A stretch of 64,000 nucleotides of DNA from Streptomyces sp. HUAS CB01 (GCF_030406905.1 NZ_CP129137.1:4608001-4672000); one strand, 5' to 3'. Counted from the stretch's first letter, positions 46,836-56,504 are shown. The notes: generated by a model not told the origin, from the sequence alone. Made by a program: numbers and translations.

Positions 46836-48518
46836 CTACGCCTCCTCCTCGATCGTGCCGCCCGCGCCGACGTACCAGGTGCGGTGCGCCTGGCCGGGGT
46901 ACGGAGGCACGAAGCGGCGCAGCTGCGCGGTGAGCACCTCCGCCGGTACCGGGTGCGTGCGCCGTTCGTTGCGCCGGATCAGTTCGTCCTCGTCGACGAG
47001 CACCACCGCGTGGGTGACCAGGGCGTCGCGGCGGCGGGCGACCGCGTGCACCAGGGACCGCTGGTGCGGGTTGAGGGATGTGGCGTCCCATACCACCGTC
47101 GCACCATCCGCCAGCGCCGTGCCCAGCCGGTCGAGGCCCTGGCGCAGGACCTCGCCGTTGGCGCTCTGGTCCGCGCGGGCACCGCGGGCCCCGCGCAGCG
47201 CGTCGAGGGACACGTACGCGTCGACTCCGGACAGCCCTTGGGCGAAGGTGCTCTTGCCGCTGCCGGACGGCCCGACCATGTGGACCAGTCTCGGGAAGTC
47301 CCCCGAGCGCCGGCGCCAGGTGGCCGCGACGGCCTCCTCGACGGTCCCGACGCGGCCCAGCGCGTACGCCTCCCGGGCCTCGCCGAGGCAGCGGGCGGCC
47401 GCGGCGGGGTCGAGATCAGCGAACGCCTCCCGCAACGGGCCGATCGGCCGGATGTCCTCGGCGTGCAGCGCCGACCACTCGACCTGCTCGCGGGCCGCGG
47501 CGTCCGGCGAGGTCGCGGCGGCGACGGCGTGGAGCGTCTCCAGGCCGACGGCGTAGGACATGCGCAGCAGGCCGGTCCGGCGCTGCTCGTCGGGGTAGGG
47601 GCGGTGCAGCCCGGTGTGCAGACCGACGAGGTCGGCGACGCGGCGGGCGAGCGGCAGCCCGAGCGGCCGGGCCAGCCGGCCGGCCAGCGTCGCGCGGTGC
47701 CGCGTGTGGAGCAGTGCTGCGAGGACGCCCGCGAGGCGTTCGTCCCCCGTGCCGCCGAGACGCGCCGCGGCCTCGGCAGCGGCCGAGGCCGCGGCCGGCG
47801 CGTCACCGTCAGGGAGGCCGAGCGCCCGGAGCAGTGCGGCCGGGTCCGGCGCCGCCCCCGACCGCACCGCCCACAGCGCGGCGGCCGGTGCGAGCCCGTT
47901 CTCCACGACGGGGGCGTGCATCCAGTGGGTGCCGGTCTGCACGTGCCCGGGCCGGACCCATTTGGCGACGCGGTGCCGGAACTCCTCGGCGGGAAAGCCG
48001 TCGGCCGTGCGGACGACGTACCCCTCGCGGCGCTCGGTGTCGACCCCGAGCCGGCGCAGGACCCGCTCGTCGAAGACCCCGCGCCAGAGCACGCGCGGCA
48101 CGGGGATGCCGAGCCCGCGCAGGAACTCCGCGCCACGGTCCCAGTCCAGGCAGCGGCCGTCGGCGTCCCAGACGGAGAAGCCGTAGAACCAGCTCTCCAG
48201 GTCGTCGTAGGCGAGCGAGTGCCGGGCGTACACGTTCTCCCCGCACACCCGCCATCCGGCCGGGATGCCGCCGGCGACGCGGCCGTGGAGTGCCTTCACC
48301 CAGGCCCGTGACGGATGGTGCGCGGAGTCGGGCGACCGCGCGTGCAGCCCGTCGCCGTACAGCGTGGTGTTCTCGCCGTCGAGCTTCTCGGTGACGACCA
48401 CCTCGCGGCCGCGCAGCGCGGCGAGATCGCCGGTCCGTACGTCGTCGCCCGTCGCGCCGGGCGACCACGGCAGATGGGGGGTGCGCGGATAGTGCGTCCG
48501 CGCCGGATGCCGGCCCAT
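46836..48518 (-). CDS. RNA ligase fused to a polynucleotide kinase
   Basis: 560 residues. The N-terminal ~200 form an ATP-dependent RNA ligase of the Rnl2-like group: motif I EKLDGEN with Lys45 as the AMP-accepting lysine, ARSPDS, motif III FYGFSVWD, motif IV EGYVVR (165-170), motif V AKWVRP (Lys186). A helical middle region (~210-400) resembles no domain I can name. The C-terminal ~150 form a P-loop kinase: GPSGSGKST at 416-424 and VVWDAT near 475, as in T4 Pnkp-like 5'-OH kinases. It would phosphorylate a 5'-OH end and then seal it. It is the first gene of a two-gene operon; the downstream protein supplies 3'-end chemistry. Confidence 0.92.
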   Translation of the reverse strand: MGRHPARTHYPRTPHLPWSPGATGDDVRTGDLAALRGREVVVTEKLDGENTTLYGDGLHARSPDSAHHPSRAWVKALHGRVAGGIPAGWRVCGENVYARHSLAYDDLESWFYGFSVWDADGRCLDWDRGAEFLRGLGIPVPRVLWRGVFDERVLRRLGVDTERREGYVVRTADGFPAEEFRHRVAKWVRPGHVQTGTHWMHAPVVENGLAPAAALWAVRSGAAPDPAALLRALGLPDGDAPAAASAAAEAAARLGGTGDERLAGVLAALLHTRHRATLAGRLARPLGLPLARRVADLVGLHTGLHRPYPDEQRRTGLLRMSYAVGLETLHAVAAATSPDAAAREQVEWSALHAEDIRPIGPLREAFADLDPAAAARCLGEAREAYALGRVGTVEEAVAATWRRRSGDFPRLVHMVGPSGSGKSTFAQGLSGVDAYVSLDALRGARGARADQSANGEVLRQGLDRLGTALADGATVVWDATSLNPHQRSLVHAVARRRDALVTHAVVLVDEDELIRRNERRTHPVPAEVLTAQLRRFVPPYPGQAHRTWYVGAGGTIEEEA

Positions 48519-48712
48519 GGTTCTCGTCCCCCGTCGACGGCCTGCGGTGCCTCGACACTGTAGGCAGGGAGCCCGGCGGTGATCGACCGAATAACCCCGC
48601 GGCCGCGCGGACGGTCGCGGCGGCGTGGTCGGCTCGCGGGGGCACCGGCTCGTGGTCCGGTGCCCGGTCCGTCACCTCGTGCGCGCGGCCCGCCGCGGCG
48701 CGCTGCCTGCGG

Positions 48713-49174
48713 TCACTTGACCCTGAACTGGCAGGGCTTGGCGACCTTGCCCTCCTGGTTGTCCGCGACCTTCCTGCCGTCGACCGTGATCACGCACGGG
48801 GCCGCCTGGAGGAGCCCGTCGGAGCCCTGGATCGAGCCGGGGACGACGGAGACCAGATGGCCGACCTTCTGCTCGGCCGCGGTGAGCTCGATGGTGGCGG
48901 TCTTCTTCCACGGCAGGGTGACCTGCTCGAACTTGCTCGTGTCCAGGTGGTAGGCGACCTGGGCGGTCCCCGTACCGAGCACCTCGAGCGTCACCTCGCG
49001 CTTCGCGGTGCCCTTGGCGTCGCCCCCGGCGTCCGGCGTGGCCGTCCGCTGCGTGCCGCCCGCGCGGCCGTCCTCGCCGCTCCTGCCGCCCGAGTGCTTC
49101 CCGCTGCCGTCACCGCACCCGGTCAGCAGGACCGCGGCCAGCGCGAGAGCCGTGGCCGTGACTGTCTTGCGCAT
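48713..49174 (-). CDS. Small secreted lipoprotein, MmpS-like
   Basis: 153 residues. Signal peptide with lipobox LTGC (lipidated Cys ~20), a Gly/Ser/Asp linker to about residue 55, then a beta-rich domain (EVTLEVLGTGTAQVAYHLDTS ... KKTATIELTAAEQ ... CVITVDGRKVADN) with two Cys that could form a disulphide. The fold pattern resembles the MmpS family, but without the MmpL transporter nearby. Function unknown. Divergent from the next gene; upstream of the RNA-repair operon on the same strand with a ~190-base gap. Confidence 0.8.
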   Translation of the reverse strand: MRKTVTATALALAAVLLTGCGDGSGKHSGGRSGEDGRAGGTQRTATPDAGGDAKGTAKREVTLEVLGTGTAQVAYHLDTSKFEQVTLPWKKTATIELTAAEQKVGHLVSVVPGSIQGSDGLLQAAPCVITVDGRKVADNQEGKVAKPCQFRVK

Positions 49175-49339
49175 GTGTTTCCCCCATGGACGAACCCACC
49201 CCGGACGTCACTCCCGAGGCCCGAATGATCATAAGGGCGGGGGAGCCTGGGCCGGTACGGAGCGGCTTGTATCCTCCGCCTACTCGTGGAATGTCCACGA
49301 CACGGGCACACACGTGCCACATACAAGGGGTGGGGGCCA

Positions 49340-50467
49340 GTGGGGAAGACTGTGCCGGAGGACCGTCCCGGCGACGAGCCGCCCGTCTCGGACGAGGAGT
49401 GGGCCGAGTTCCTCCGCAGGGCCGGGGAGGGCGGGCGGGACGCGCCCGTCGAGCCGTCCGCGCGCGCACGCATGGTGGCCGGGCGGCTGCGGGCGGAGGA
49501 GAGCGCGGCGGGTCGCGCGTCCCGATGGAGCGAGCGGCCGCGGAAGCGCCGGCGGCTCGGGCCGGTCCTCGCCGGAGTGTCGGTCCTGGCTCTCGCCGTC
49601 GTCGCCGTTCGGCCGGAGGCGGTCGTCGACCTGCTGCCGGGCGCCGCGGGCGGTTCCGGCCCGGACACCGCTCCGCTCGCCGCGGAGACCGCGCGCCCCA
49701 CGGAGGCGCCCTCCGAGGAGCTCTTCCCGGACATGCCGACCGTGAAGGAGCCCTTCCGCGGCTCGCCCGCGGTGGCCTGGGCGGACGGCGCCGCCGGCAT
49801 CCAGGTGCCCCCGGCCGAGGCGGTCGGCGGAATGAGCGAGGACCAGGTCGCGCACGCCCTGCGCAGCACGAAGGAACTGCTGGTCGCCTCGAACCTCGAT
49901 CCCGCGACCCTCCGCGGCGGGCACCCGGGAAAGGCGCTCCGGCTGCTGGACCCGCTCCAGAAGGACGGCCACGGCCTGCTGGTGAAGGGGCTGCGGGAGC
50001 CCCGCGAGGACCAGGACCCGCTGTGGCTGTTCAGCCGCTTCGACCCGGCCGAGGTGCGCGTGGTGGGTGAGGTGGTGAAGGCCCGCGGCCGGATGACCTT
50101 CGGCAAGGGCGACCGTGACGGCTCCGTCGAGGTCAAGGCCGACTACACCTTCGTCTACCCCCTGATCAAGGCCAAGCCGGGTGCGGAGGAGGTCACGCGG
50201 ACGATCGTGCGCCGGGAGGTGACGGTGACCCTGCACGACCCGGCGAGGACGGTGACCACGCCGGGCAGGCTGGTCGTGGTGGCGTGGAACACGAACACCG
50301 GGAACTCCGACTGCGCCAGGGACGGCGACGGATTCCTGCACCCGCAGTTCCAGGAGGACATGACGGGCCTGACCCCCGGCCCCTCCGGCCCGGCAGTCGA
50401 CCCGTACGACCGCAGCAAGGACCTCGGCGCGCTGCCGCAGGAGTGCGGGACGGTGACGCGTACCTGA
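49340..50467 (+). CDS. Single-pass membrane protein of unknown function
   Basis: 375 residues. An acidic cytosolic N-terminus (SDEEWAEFLRRAGEGG), a basic stretch, one membrane helix at about 74-90 (LGPVLAGVSVLALAVVAV), then a large extracytoplasmic domain. The latter carries a Pro/Thr linker and a conserved-looking core with VADYTFVYPL-like strands and NTNTGNSDCARDGDGFLHP; it ends with a second Cys (PQECGT). Type and topology resemble anti-sigma-like or structural membrane proteins seen upstream of the S10 operon in streptomycetes, but I recognise no function. GTG start after GGGGTGGGGG. Confidence 0.8.
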   Translation: MGKTVPEDRPGDEPPVSDEEWAEFLRRAGEGGRDAPVEPSARARMVAGRLRAEESAAGRASRWSERPRKRRRLGPVLAGVSVLALAVVAVRPEAVVDLLPGAAGGSGPDTAPLAAETARPTEAPSEELFPDMPTVKEPFRGSPAVAWADGAAGIQVPPAEAVGGMSEDQVAHALRSTKELLVASNLDPATLRGGHPGKALRLLDPLQKDGHGLLVKGLREPREDQDPLWLFSRFDPAEVRVVGEVVKARGRMTFGKGDRDGSVEVKADYTFVYPLIKAKPGAEEVTRTIVRREVTVTLHDPARTVTTPGRLVVVAWNTNTGNSDCARDGDGFLHPQFQEDMTGLTPGPSGPAVDPYDRSKDLGALPQECGTVTRT

Positions 50468-50687
50468 CGGTTCCGGTTCGCCGGGCGGGGCAGGGCCGCC
50501 CCGGCTGGCGCGAGGCGTCCTGCCCCGGAGCCGGCCGGGCGGTGTTCGCGCCACCCGGTCGGGAGGCCGACAAGGCTCGTGCGGGCGGTAGTTGGGTCCG
50601 CTCGTCCGTTCGGGCGGGGGAGATGTTCCGGGGACGACCCGGGTTCCGCGGCGGAGGGCGCCCCCCCGTGGACGCGCGTGCCGTGGT

Positions 50688-50715
50688 TTGACAGGCAAAC
50701 CCGGCGGGGTAATGT
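50688..50715 (+). promoter_or_regulatory. S10 operon promoter
   Basis: TTGACA and TAATGT, 16-base spacer, near-consensus. It predicts a 350-nt leader before rpsJ. The 220 bases between it and the preceding gene hold nothing I can name. Confidence 0.8.
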
Positions 50716-50826
50716 CTTCGGCCCGATTGGCGCCCGTCGCGGCCCGTATGGCAGACTGTCCGGGTTGCTCGGTTGAGTGCCGATGCTGCGCGCCTCCCGC
50801 CGGGAGGACCGGAAGCGAGTCCCACA

Positions 50827-50859
50827 GTACTCGTCACCCCTGATCAGGGGTGGAAGTAC
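50827..50859 (+). promoter_or_regulatory. Palindromic hairpin in the S10 leader
   Basis: CACCCCTGATCAGGGGTG (50835-50852) is a perfect 18-base palindrome, extended by GTACT at 50827 and AGTAC at 50855 across a small internal loop. In RNA it forms a stable stem; in DNA it could be an operator. Confidence 0.6.
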
Positions 50860-50990
50860 GGGAATCTTCCGGGAAGCGTGGGCGGGGCGCCTGCCAGGCA
50901 CCCGGTGGGTGGTCACCCCCGGCTTCGTGGTCCCAGGGACCGCACCCCTTGGTTGGGAAATCCTTCGGGAGATCTGCGTAGAGGGGATGC

Positions 50991-51014
50991 GACACGCCCG
51001 ACCGCGTGGGTCGG
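50991..51014 (+). promoter_or_regulatory. rpsJ leader hairpin shared with rpsL leader
   Basis: GACACG then CCCGACCGCGTGGGTCGG; matches 39133-39156 at 23 of 24 positions and lies 60 bases before the rpsJ start. GTTCCAG follows downstream in both leaders, and CTAC-GAA-GTAG at 51061-51071 can fold just before the ATG. Confidence 0.75.
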
Positions 51015-51073
51015 AGGAGACGGGAAGCCACCGGGTTCCAGAGCGTTACGAGAGACAGGACTACGAAGTAGCC

Positions 51074-51382
51074 ATGGCGGGACAGAAGATCCGCATCCGG
51101 CTCAAGGCCTACGACCACGAGGTCATCGACTCCTCGGCGAAGAAGATCGTCGAGACGGTGACCCGCACTGGTGCGTCGGTCGCGGGCCCGGTGCCGCTGC
51201 CCACTGAGAAGAACGTGTACTGCGTCATCAAGTCGCCGCACAAGTACAAGGACTCGCGCGAGCACTTCGAGATGCGCACGCACAAGCGCCTCATCGACAT
51301 CCTCGACCCGACCCCCAAGACCGTTGACTCTCTGATGCGACTCGACCTTCCGGCCGGTGTCGACATCGAGATCAAGCTCTGA
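51074..51382 (+). CDS. rpsJ: 30S ribosomal protein S10
   Basis: 102 residues, [20 protein letters not shown]; also the NusE antitermination partner of NusB/NusG. First gene of the S10-spc cluster. The frame stays open upstream, but similarity begins at ATG 51074. No strong Shine-Dalgarno sequence right before it; GACAGGA lies about 14 bases upstream. Confidence 0.98.
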   Translation: MAGQKIRIRLKAYDHEVIDSSAKKIVETVTRTGASVAGPVPLPTEKNVYCVIKSPHKYKDSREHFEMRTHKRLIDILDPTPKTVDSLMRLDLPAGVDIEIKL

Positions 51383-51399
51383 GGCCGGTGATCTGAGAG

Positions 51400-52044
51400 A
51401 TGGCTAAGCAGATCAAGGGCATCCTGGGCGAGAAGCTCGGCATGACGCAGGTGTGGGACGAGAACAACCGCGTTGTTCCGGTCACCGTCGTCAAGGCCGG
51501 CCCCAACGTCGTCACCCAGGTGCGTACGAACGACGTCGACGGCTACGAGTCGGTCCAGATCGCCTTCGGCGAGATCGACCCGCGCAAGGTGAACAAGCCC
51601 CTCAAGGGCCACTTCGCCAAGGCCGACGTCACCCCCCGTCGCCACCTCGTCGAGATCCGCACCGCGGACGCCTCCGAGTACGCGCTCGGCCAGGAGATCA
51701 CCGCTGAGGTGTTCGAGGCCGGCGTCAAGGTCGACGTGACCGGCAAGAGCAAGGGCAAGGGCTTCGCCGGTGTCATGAAGCGCCACAACTTCCGTGGCCT
51801 GGGCGCCGGACACGGCACCCAGCGCAAGCACCGCTCCCCCGGTTCCATCGGTGGCTGCGCCACCCCGGGCCGTGTGTTCAAGGGCCTCCGTATGGCGGGC
51901 CGCATGGGCAACGAGCGGGTCACCACCCAGAACCTGACCGTCCACGCCGTTGACGCGGAGAAGGGTCTGCTGCTCATCAAGGGCGCGGTTCCCGGTCCGA
52001 ACGGCGGCCTCGTCCTGGTCCGTACCGCGGCCAAGGGGGCCTGA
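51400..52044 (+). CDS. rplC: 50S ribosomal protein L3
   Basis: 214 residues. [20 protein letters not shown] start and the conserved [20 protein letters not shown] loop reaching the peptidyl transferase centre are intact. 17 bases after rpsJ. Confidence 0.99.
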   Translation: MAKQIKGILGEKLGMTQVWDENNRVVPVTVVKAGPNVVTQVRTNDVDGYESVQIAFGEIDPRKVNKPLKGHFAKADVTPRRHLVEIRTADASEYALGQEITAEVFEAGVKVDVTGKSKGKGFAGVMKRHNFRGLGAGHGTQRKHRSPGSIGGCATPGRVFKGLRMAGRMGNERVTTQNLTVHAVDAEKGLLLIKGAVPGPNGGLVLVRTAAKGA

Positions 52045-52052
52045 GGTAACCG

Positions 52053-52703
52053 ATGAGCACCATTGACATCCTTTCGCCCGCTGGCGACAAGGCCGGTAGC
52101 GTCGAGCTCCCCGCGGAGATCTTCGACGCCAAGGTCAGCGTTCCGCTGATCCACCAGGTCGTCGTCGCGCAGCTGGCCGCTGCCCGTCAGGGCACGCACA
52201 AGACCAAGACCCGCGGCGAGGTCCGTGGTGGTGGCAAGAAGCCTTACCGCCAGAAGGGCACCGGCCGCGCCCGTCAGGGTTCGACCCGTGCGCCGCAGTT
52301 CGCCGGCGGTGGCGTCGTCCACGGCCCCGTGCCGCGCGACTACTCGCAGCGGACCCCGAAGAAGATGAAGGCCGCCGCCCTGCGCGGTGCCCTCACCGAC
52401 CGGGCCCGCAACTCCCGCATCCACGTCGTCTCCGGCGTGGTCGAGGGCGAGGTCTCCACCAAGGCCGCCAAGACGCTGCTCGGCAAGATCTCGGAGCGCA
52501 AGAACCTGCTCCTGGTGGCCGAGCGCACCGACGAGGCCGCGTGGCTGTCCGCCCGCAACCTGCCCCAGGTGCACATCCTGGAGCCGGGCCAGCTGAACAC
52601 GTACGACGTGCTCGTCTCCGACGACGTGGTCTTCACCCAGGCCGCCTTCGAGTCCTTCGTGTCCGGCCCCAAGGCCAACGACAATGAGGGGAGCGAGGCC
52701 TGA
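52053..52703 (+). CDS. rplD: 50S ribosomal protein L4
   Basis: 216 residues; exit-tunnel protein with the extended loop [19 protein letters not shown] and globular domain [15 protein letters not shown]. Tunnel-loop residues tied to macrolide resistance look normal. In E. coli L4 controls this operon; nothing here shows it directly. Its stop overlaps the rplW start by one base. Confidence 0.99.
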   Translation: MSTIDILSPAGDKAGSVELPAEIFDAKVSVPLIHQVVVAQLAAARQGTHKTKTRGEVRGGGKKPYRQKGTGRARQGSTRAPQFAGGGVVHGPVPRDYSQRTPKKMKAAALRGALTDRARNSRIHVVSGVVEGEVSTKAAKTLLGKISERKNLLLVAERTDEAAWLSARNLPQVHILEPGQLNTYDVLVSDDVVFTQAAFESFVSGPKANDNEGSEA

Positions 52704-53017
52704 TGGCCGAGATCACCAGCAAGACCTTCACCGACCCGCGTGACGTTCTCGTCAAGCCGGTTGTCTCGGAGAAGAGCTACGCGCTGCTGGACGAGAACAA
52801 GTACACGTTCATCGTCGCGCCCAACGCCAACAAGACCCAGATCAAGCAGGCCGTCGAGGCGGTCTTCTCGGTCAAGGTCACCGGGGTGAACACGATCAAC
52901 CGCCAGGGCAAGCGCAAGCGCACCCGCACCGGTTTCGGCAAGCGCGCCAACACCAAGCGCGCCATCGTGACCCTCGCCGAGGGCGACCGTATCGACATCT
53001 TCGGCCAGGCCTCCTAA
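52703..53017 (+). CDS. rplW: 50S ribosomal protein L23
   Basis: 104 residues at the tunnel exit, docking site for trigger factor and [22 protein letters not shown] and [13 protein letters not shown] are the family segments. Starts within the rplD stop (TGATG). Confidence 0.99.
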   Translation: MAEITSKTFTDPRDVLVKPVVSEKSYALLDENKYTFIVAPNANKTQIKQAVEAVFSVKVTGVNTINRQGKRKRTRTGFGKRANTKRAIVTLAEGDRIDIFGQAS

Positions 53018-53054
53018 CGGAGACCTTGGTCCGATATCGGACGAGGACTGAGAA

Positions 53055-53891
53055 ATGGGTATCCGCAAGTACAAGCCGACGACTCCGGGCCGTCGTGGCT
53101 CCAGCGTCGCCGACTTCGTCGAGATCACGCGGTCCACGCCGGAGAAGTCGCTGGTCCGCCCCCTGCACAGCAAGGGCGGCCGTAACAACGCCGGTCGTGT
53201 GACCGTTCGCCACCAGGGTGGTGGCCACAAGCGCGCCTACCGCGTGATCGACTTCCGTCGTCACGACAAGGACGGCGTGCCGGCCAAGGTCGCGCACATC
53301 GAGTACGACCCCAACCGCACCGCGCGCATCGCGCTGCTGCACTACGCGGACGGCGAGAAGCGCTACATCCTCGCCCCGCGCGGTCTGTCGCAGGGTGACC
53401 GGATCGAGAACGGCCCCGGTGCCGACATCAAGCCCGGCAACAACCTGGCGCTGCGCAACATCCCCGTCGGTACGACGCTGCACGCCATCGAGCTGCGGCC
53501 CGGCGGCGGCGCGAAGTTCGCCCGCTCCGCCGGTGCCTCCGTGCAGCTGCTGGCGAAGGAGGGCTCCATGGCCCACCTGCGCATGCCGTCCGGTGAGATC
53601 CGCCTGGTCGACGTCCGCTGCCGCGCCACCGTCGGCGAGGTCGGCAACGCCGAGCAGTCGAACATCAACTGGGGCAAGGCCGGCCGTATGCGCTGGAAGG
53701 GCGTCCGCCCGACCGTCCGCGGTGTCGCCATGAACCCGGTCGACCACCCGCACGGTGGTGGTGAGGGCAAGACCTCCGGTGGTCGCCACCCGGTCTCCCC
53801 CTGGGGTCAGAAGGAGGGTCGTACTCGTTCTCCCAAGAAGGCGAGCAACAAGTACATCGTCCGCCGCCGCAAGACGAACAAGAAGCGCTAG
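53055..53891 (+). CDS. rplB: 50S ribosomal protein L2
   Basis: 278 residues, needed for subunit joining and peptidyl transfer. [20 protein letters not shown] start; the signature [20 protein letters not shown] with the conserved His is intact. Confidence 0.99.
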   Translation: MGIRKYKPTTPGRRGSSVADFVEITRSTPEKSLVRPLHSKGGRNNAGRVTVRHQGGGHKRAYRVIDFRRHDKDGVPAKVAHIEYDPNRTARIALLHYADGEKRYILAPRGLSQGDRIENGPGADIKPGNNLALRNIPVGTTLHAIELRPGGGAKFARSAGASVQLLAKEGSMAHLRMPSGEIRLVDVRCRATVGEVGNAEQSNINWGKAGRMRWKGVRPTVRGVAMNPVDHPHGGGEGKTSGGRHPVSPWGQKEGRTRSPKKASNKYIVRRRKTNKKR

Positions 53892-53903
53892 GAGCGGGTT
53901 TAG

Positions 53904-54185
53904 ATGCCGCGCAGTCTCAAGAAGGGGCCCTTCGTCGACGACCACCTGATCAAGAAGGTGGACGCCCAGAACGAAGCAGGCACCAAGAACGTCATCAAGA
54001 CCTGGTCCCGTCGCTCGATGATCGTCCCGGCCATGCTGGGCCACACGATCGCGGTGCACAACGGCAAGACCCACGTCCCGGTGTTCGTCACCGAGTCCAT
54101 GGTCGGCCACAAGCTCGGCGAGTTCTCGCCGACTCGCACCTTCCGCGGCCACGTCAAGGACGACCGGAAGTCGAAGCGCCGCTAA
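53904..54185 (+). CDS. rpsS: 30S ribosomal protein S19
   Basis: 93 residues of the small-subunit head. [19 protein letters not shown] start and [16 protein letters not shown] core. 12 bases after rplB. Confidence 0.99.
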   Translation: MPRSLKKGPFVDDHLIKKVDAQNEAGTKNVIKTWSRRSMIVPAMLGHTIAVHNGKTHVPVFVTESMVGHKLGEFSPTRTFRGHVKDDRKSKRR

Positions 54186-54227
54186 TCGCGGGGTGGAACG
54201 ACTATGACTTACACCGAAGGGACAACC

Positions 54228-54575
54228 ATGGAAGCCAGGGCCCAGGCGCGGTACATCCGCGTCACGCCCATGAAGGCCCGCCGCGTGGTGGACCTCATCC
54301 GTGGCATGGACGCCACGGAGGCTCAGGCGGTCCTGCGTTTCGCCCCGCAGGCCGCGAGCGTGCCGGTCGGCAAGGTGCTGGACAGCGCCATCGCCAACGC
54401 CGCGCACAACTACGACCACACGGACGCCTCCTCGCTGTTCATCAGCGAGGCGTACGTCGACGAGGGCCCGACCCTGAAGCGGTTCCGTCCGCGTGCCCAG
54501 GGCCGTGCCTACCGGATCCGCAAGCGGACCAGCCACATCACCGTGGTCGTCAGCAGCAAGGAAGGAACCCGGTAA
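54228..54575 (+). CDS. rplV: 50S ribosomal protein L22
   Basis: 115 residues. The ATG at 54228 ([19 protein letters not shown]) follows GAAGGGA and is the usual family start; an upstream in-frame ATG adds eight unrelated residues. The tunnel hairpin [19 protein letters not shown] is normal. Stop overlaps rpsC by one base. Confidence 0.97.
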   Translation: MEARAQARYIRVTPMKARRVVDLIRGMDATEAQAVLRFAPQAASVPVGKVLDSAIANAAHNYDHTDASSLFISEAYVDEGPTLKRFRPRAQGRAYRIRKRTSHITVVVSSKEGTR

Positions 54576-55411
54576 TGGGCCAGAAGGTAAACCCGCACGG
54601 GTTCCGGCTCGGTATCACCACGGACTTCAAGTCCCGCTGGTACGCCGACAAGCTGTACAAGGACTACGTCAAGGAAGACGTCGCCATCCGTCGGATGATG
54701 ACGTCCGGCATGGAGCGCGCCGGCATCTCCAAGGTCGAGATCGAGCGCACCCGTGACCGCGTGCGGGTGGACATCCACACCGCGCGTCCCGGCATCGTCA
54801 TCGGCCGCCGTGGCGCCGAGGCCGACCGCATCCGCGGCGACCTCGAGAAGCTCACGGGCAAGCAGGTCCAGCTGAACATCCTCGAGGTCAAGAACCCCGA
54901 GGTCGACGCTCAGCTCGTGGCCCAGGCCGTTGCCGAGCAGCTGTCCTCCCGCGTCTCCTTCCGTCGGGCCATGCGCAAGAGCATGCAGTCCGCCATGAAG
55001 GCCGGCGCCAAGGGCATCAAGATCCAGTGTGGCGGCCGTCTCGGCGGCGCCGAGATGTCCCGCTCGGAGTTCTACCGCGAGGGCCGTGTGCCGCTGCACA
55101 CGCTCCGCGCGAACGTCGAGTACGGCTTCTTCGAGGCCAAGACGACCTTCGGCCGCATCGGCGTGAAGGTCTGGATCTACAAGGGCGACGTCAAGAACAT
55201 CGCCGAGGTCCGCGCCGAGAACGCCGCTGCCCGCGCCGGCAACCGCCCGGCCCGTGGTGGCGCTGACCGCCCGGCCCGTGGTGGCCGCGGTGGCGAGCGT
55301 GGCGGTCGCGGTCGCAAGCCGCAGCAGCAGTCCGCGCCGGCTGCCGAGGCCCCCAAGGCCGACGCTCCCGCCGCCGCTCCGGCTGCTGAGAGCACCGGAA
55401 CGGAGGCCTGA
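54575..55411 (+). CDS. rpsC: 30S ribosomal protein S3
   Basis: 278 residues with KH domain ([21 protein letters not shown]) near the mRNA entry. The C-terminal ~60 residues are an Ala/Gly/Arg/Pro-rich low-complexity tail ([20 protein letters not shown]), longer than in E. coli and typical of high-GC actinomycetes. Confidence 0.99.
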   Translation: MGQKVNPHGFRLGITTDFKSRWYADKLYKDYVKEDVAIRRMMTSGMERAGISKVEIERTRDRVRVDIHTARPGIVIGRRGAEADRIRGDLEKLTGKQVQLNILEVKNPEVDAQLVAQAVAEQLSSRVSFRRAMRKSMQSAMKAGAKGIKIQCGGRLGGAEMSRSEFYREGRVPLHTLRANVEYGFFEAKTTFGRIGVKVWIYKGDVKNIAEVRAENAAARAGNRPARGGADRPARGGRGGERGGRGRKPQQQSAPAAEAPKADAPAAAPAAESTGTEA

Positions 55412-55416
55412 CCGAC

Positions 55417-55836
55417 ATGCTGATCCCCCGCAGGGTCAAGCACCGCAAGCAGCACCACCCCAAGCGCCGCGGTATGGCCAAGGGTGGCACCACGGTTGCG
55501 TTCGGCGAGTACGGCATCCAGGCCATGACTCCGGCGTACGTGACCAACCGCCAGATCGAGGCGGCCCGTATCGCGATGACCCGCCACATCAAGCGTGGCG
55601 GCAAGGTCTGGATCAACATCTACCCGGACCGTCCGCTGACCAAGAAGCCTGCCGAGACCCGCATGGGTTCCGGTAAGGGTTCCCCGGAGTGGTGGGTCGC
55701 GAACGTGCACCCGGGCCGGGTCATGTTCGAGCTGTCCTACCCGAACGAGAAGATTGCGCGTGAGGCTCTCACTCGTGCGGCTCACAAGCTGCCGATGAAG
55801 TGCCGGATCGTCAAGCGCGAGGCAGGTGAAGCGTGA
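55417..55836 (+). CDS. rplP: 50S ribosomal protein L16
   Basis: 139 residues near the A-site t[23 protein letters not shown] and [20 protein letters not shown] are conserved; residues tied to avilamycin/evernimicin binding appear normal. Stop overlaps the rpmC start. Confidence 0.99.
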   Translation: MLIPRRVKHRKQHHPKRRGMAKGGTTVAFGEYGIQAMTPAYVTNRQIEAARIAMTRHIKRGGKVWINIYPDRPLTKKPAETRMGSGKGSPEWWVANVHPGRVMFELSYPNEKIAREALTRAAHKLPMKCRIVKREAGEA

Positions 55837-56060
55837 TGTCGGCCGGTACCAAGGCGTCCGAGCTGCGCGAGCTGGGCAACGAGGAGCTTGTTGCCAAGCT
55901 CCGCGAGGCCAAGGAAGAGCTGTTCAACCTCCGCTTCCAGGCGGCGACGGGCCAGCTCGAGAACCACGGTCGGCTCAAGTCCGTCCGTAAGGACATCGCC
56001 CGGATCTACACCCTGATGCGTGAGCGCGAGCTGGGCATCGAGACGGTGGAGAACGCCTGA
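55836..56060 (+). CDS. rpmC: 50S ribosomal protein L29
   Basis: 74 residues, helical hairpin at the tunnel exit. ATG at 55836 chosen (overlaps the rplP stop by one base); a GTG codon just before it is the alternative. [20 protein letters not shown] and [14 protein letters not shown] are the family core. Confidence 0.96.
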   Translation: MSAGTKASELRELGNEELVAKLREAKEELFNLRFQAATGQLENHGRLKSVRKDIARIYTLMRERELGIETVENA

Positions 56061-56344
56061 TGAGCGAGAGCAACGTGACCGAGAACAAGACCGAGCGCGG
56101 CTTCCGCAAGACCCGTGAGGGTCTGGTCGTCAGCGACAAGATGGACAAGACCGTCGTCGTCGCCGTCGAGGACCGCGTCAAGCACGCGCTGTACGGCAAG
56201 GTCATCCGCCGTACCAACAAGCTCAAGGCGCACGACGAGCAGAACGCCGCGGGTGTCGGCGACCGCGTCCTCCTGATGGAGACCCGGCCGCTGTCCGCGA
56301 CCAAGCGCTGGCGCGTCGTCGAGATCCTCGAGAAGGCCAAGTAA
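56060..56344 (+). CDS. rpsQ: 30S ribosomal protein S17
   Basis: 94 residues. [22 protein letters not shown] and the OB-fold end [20 protein letters not shown] are conserved. Last gene of the S10 part; overlaps rpmC by one base and is followed by a 160-base palindrome-rich gap. Confidence 0.98.
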   Translation: MSESNVTENKTERGFRKTREGLVVSDKMDKTVVVAVEDRVKHALYGKVIRRTNKLKAHDEQNAAGVGDRVLLMETRPLSATKRWRVVEILEKAK

Positions 56345-56439
56345 TTTTGCGGGGGCCTCCCGACGAGGGAGACCCCGCATGCCCCCCGCTGGGGGAACCC
56401 CTCCGGGGGCGCTCTCCCAGCACTAAGTTCCGCCAGGCT
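56345..56439. repeat. G/C-run palindromes between rpsQ and rplN
   Basis: Nested inverted repeats: GCGGGG..CTCCC with GGGAG..CCCCGC (56348-56378), then CCCCCGCTGGGGGAACCCC with TCCGGGGG and GCTGGG/CCCAGC. It resembles the short palindromic repeats dispersed between genes in streptomycetes, but copies elsewhere would have to be shown. Confidence 0.5.
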
Positions 56440-56476
56440 CGGCGGGGGCTGTCACCTTCGGGACCAGCCCCCGCCG
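56440..56476 (+). terminator. Internal hairpin before rplN
   Basis: CGGCGGGGGCTG pairs perfectly (12 bp) with CAGCCCCCGCCG around a 13-base loop, 28 bases before rplN. No T tract; possible attenuator or processing site dividing the S10 and spc parts. Confidence 0.55.
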
Positions 56477-56504
56477 GGAACCGGCAGACGATCAGGAGAT
56501 AGAC

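Noticed and set aside
44595..48311. 1238-codon plus-strand frame across the RNA-repair operon
   Set aside because: Arg/Gly/Pro-rich shadow; the minus-strand proteins have clear catalytic motifs.
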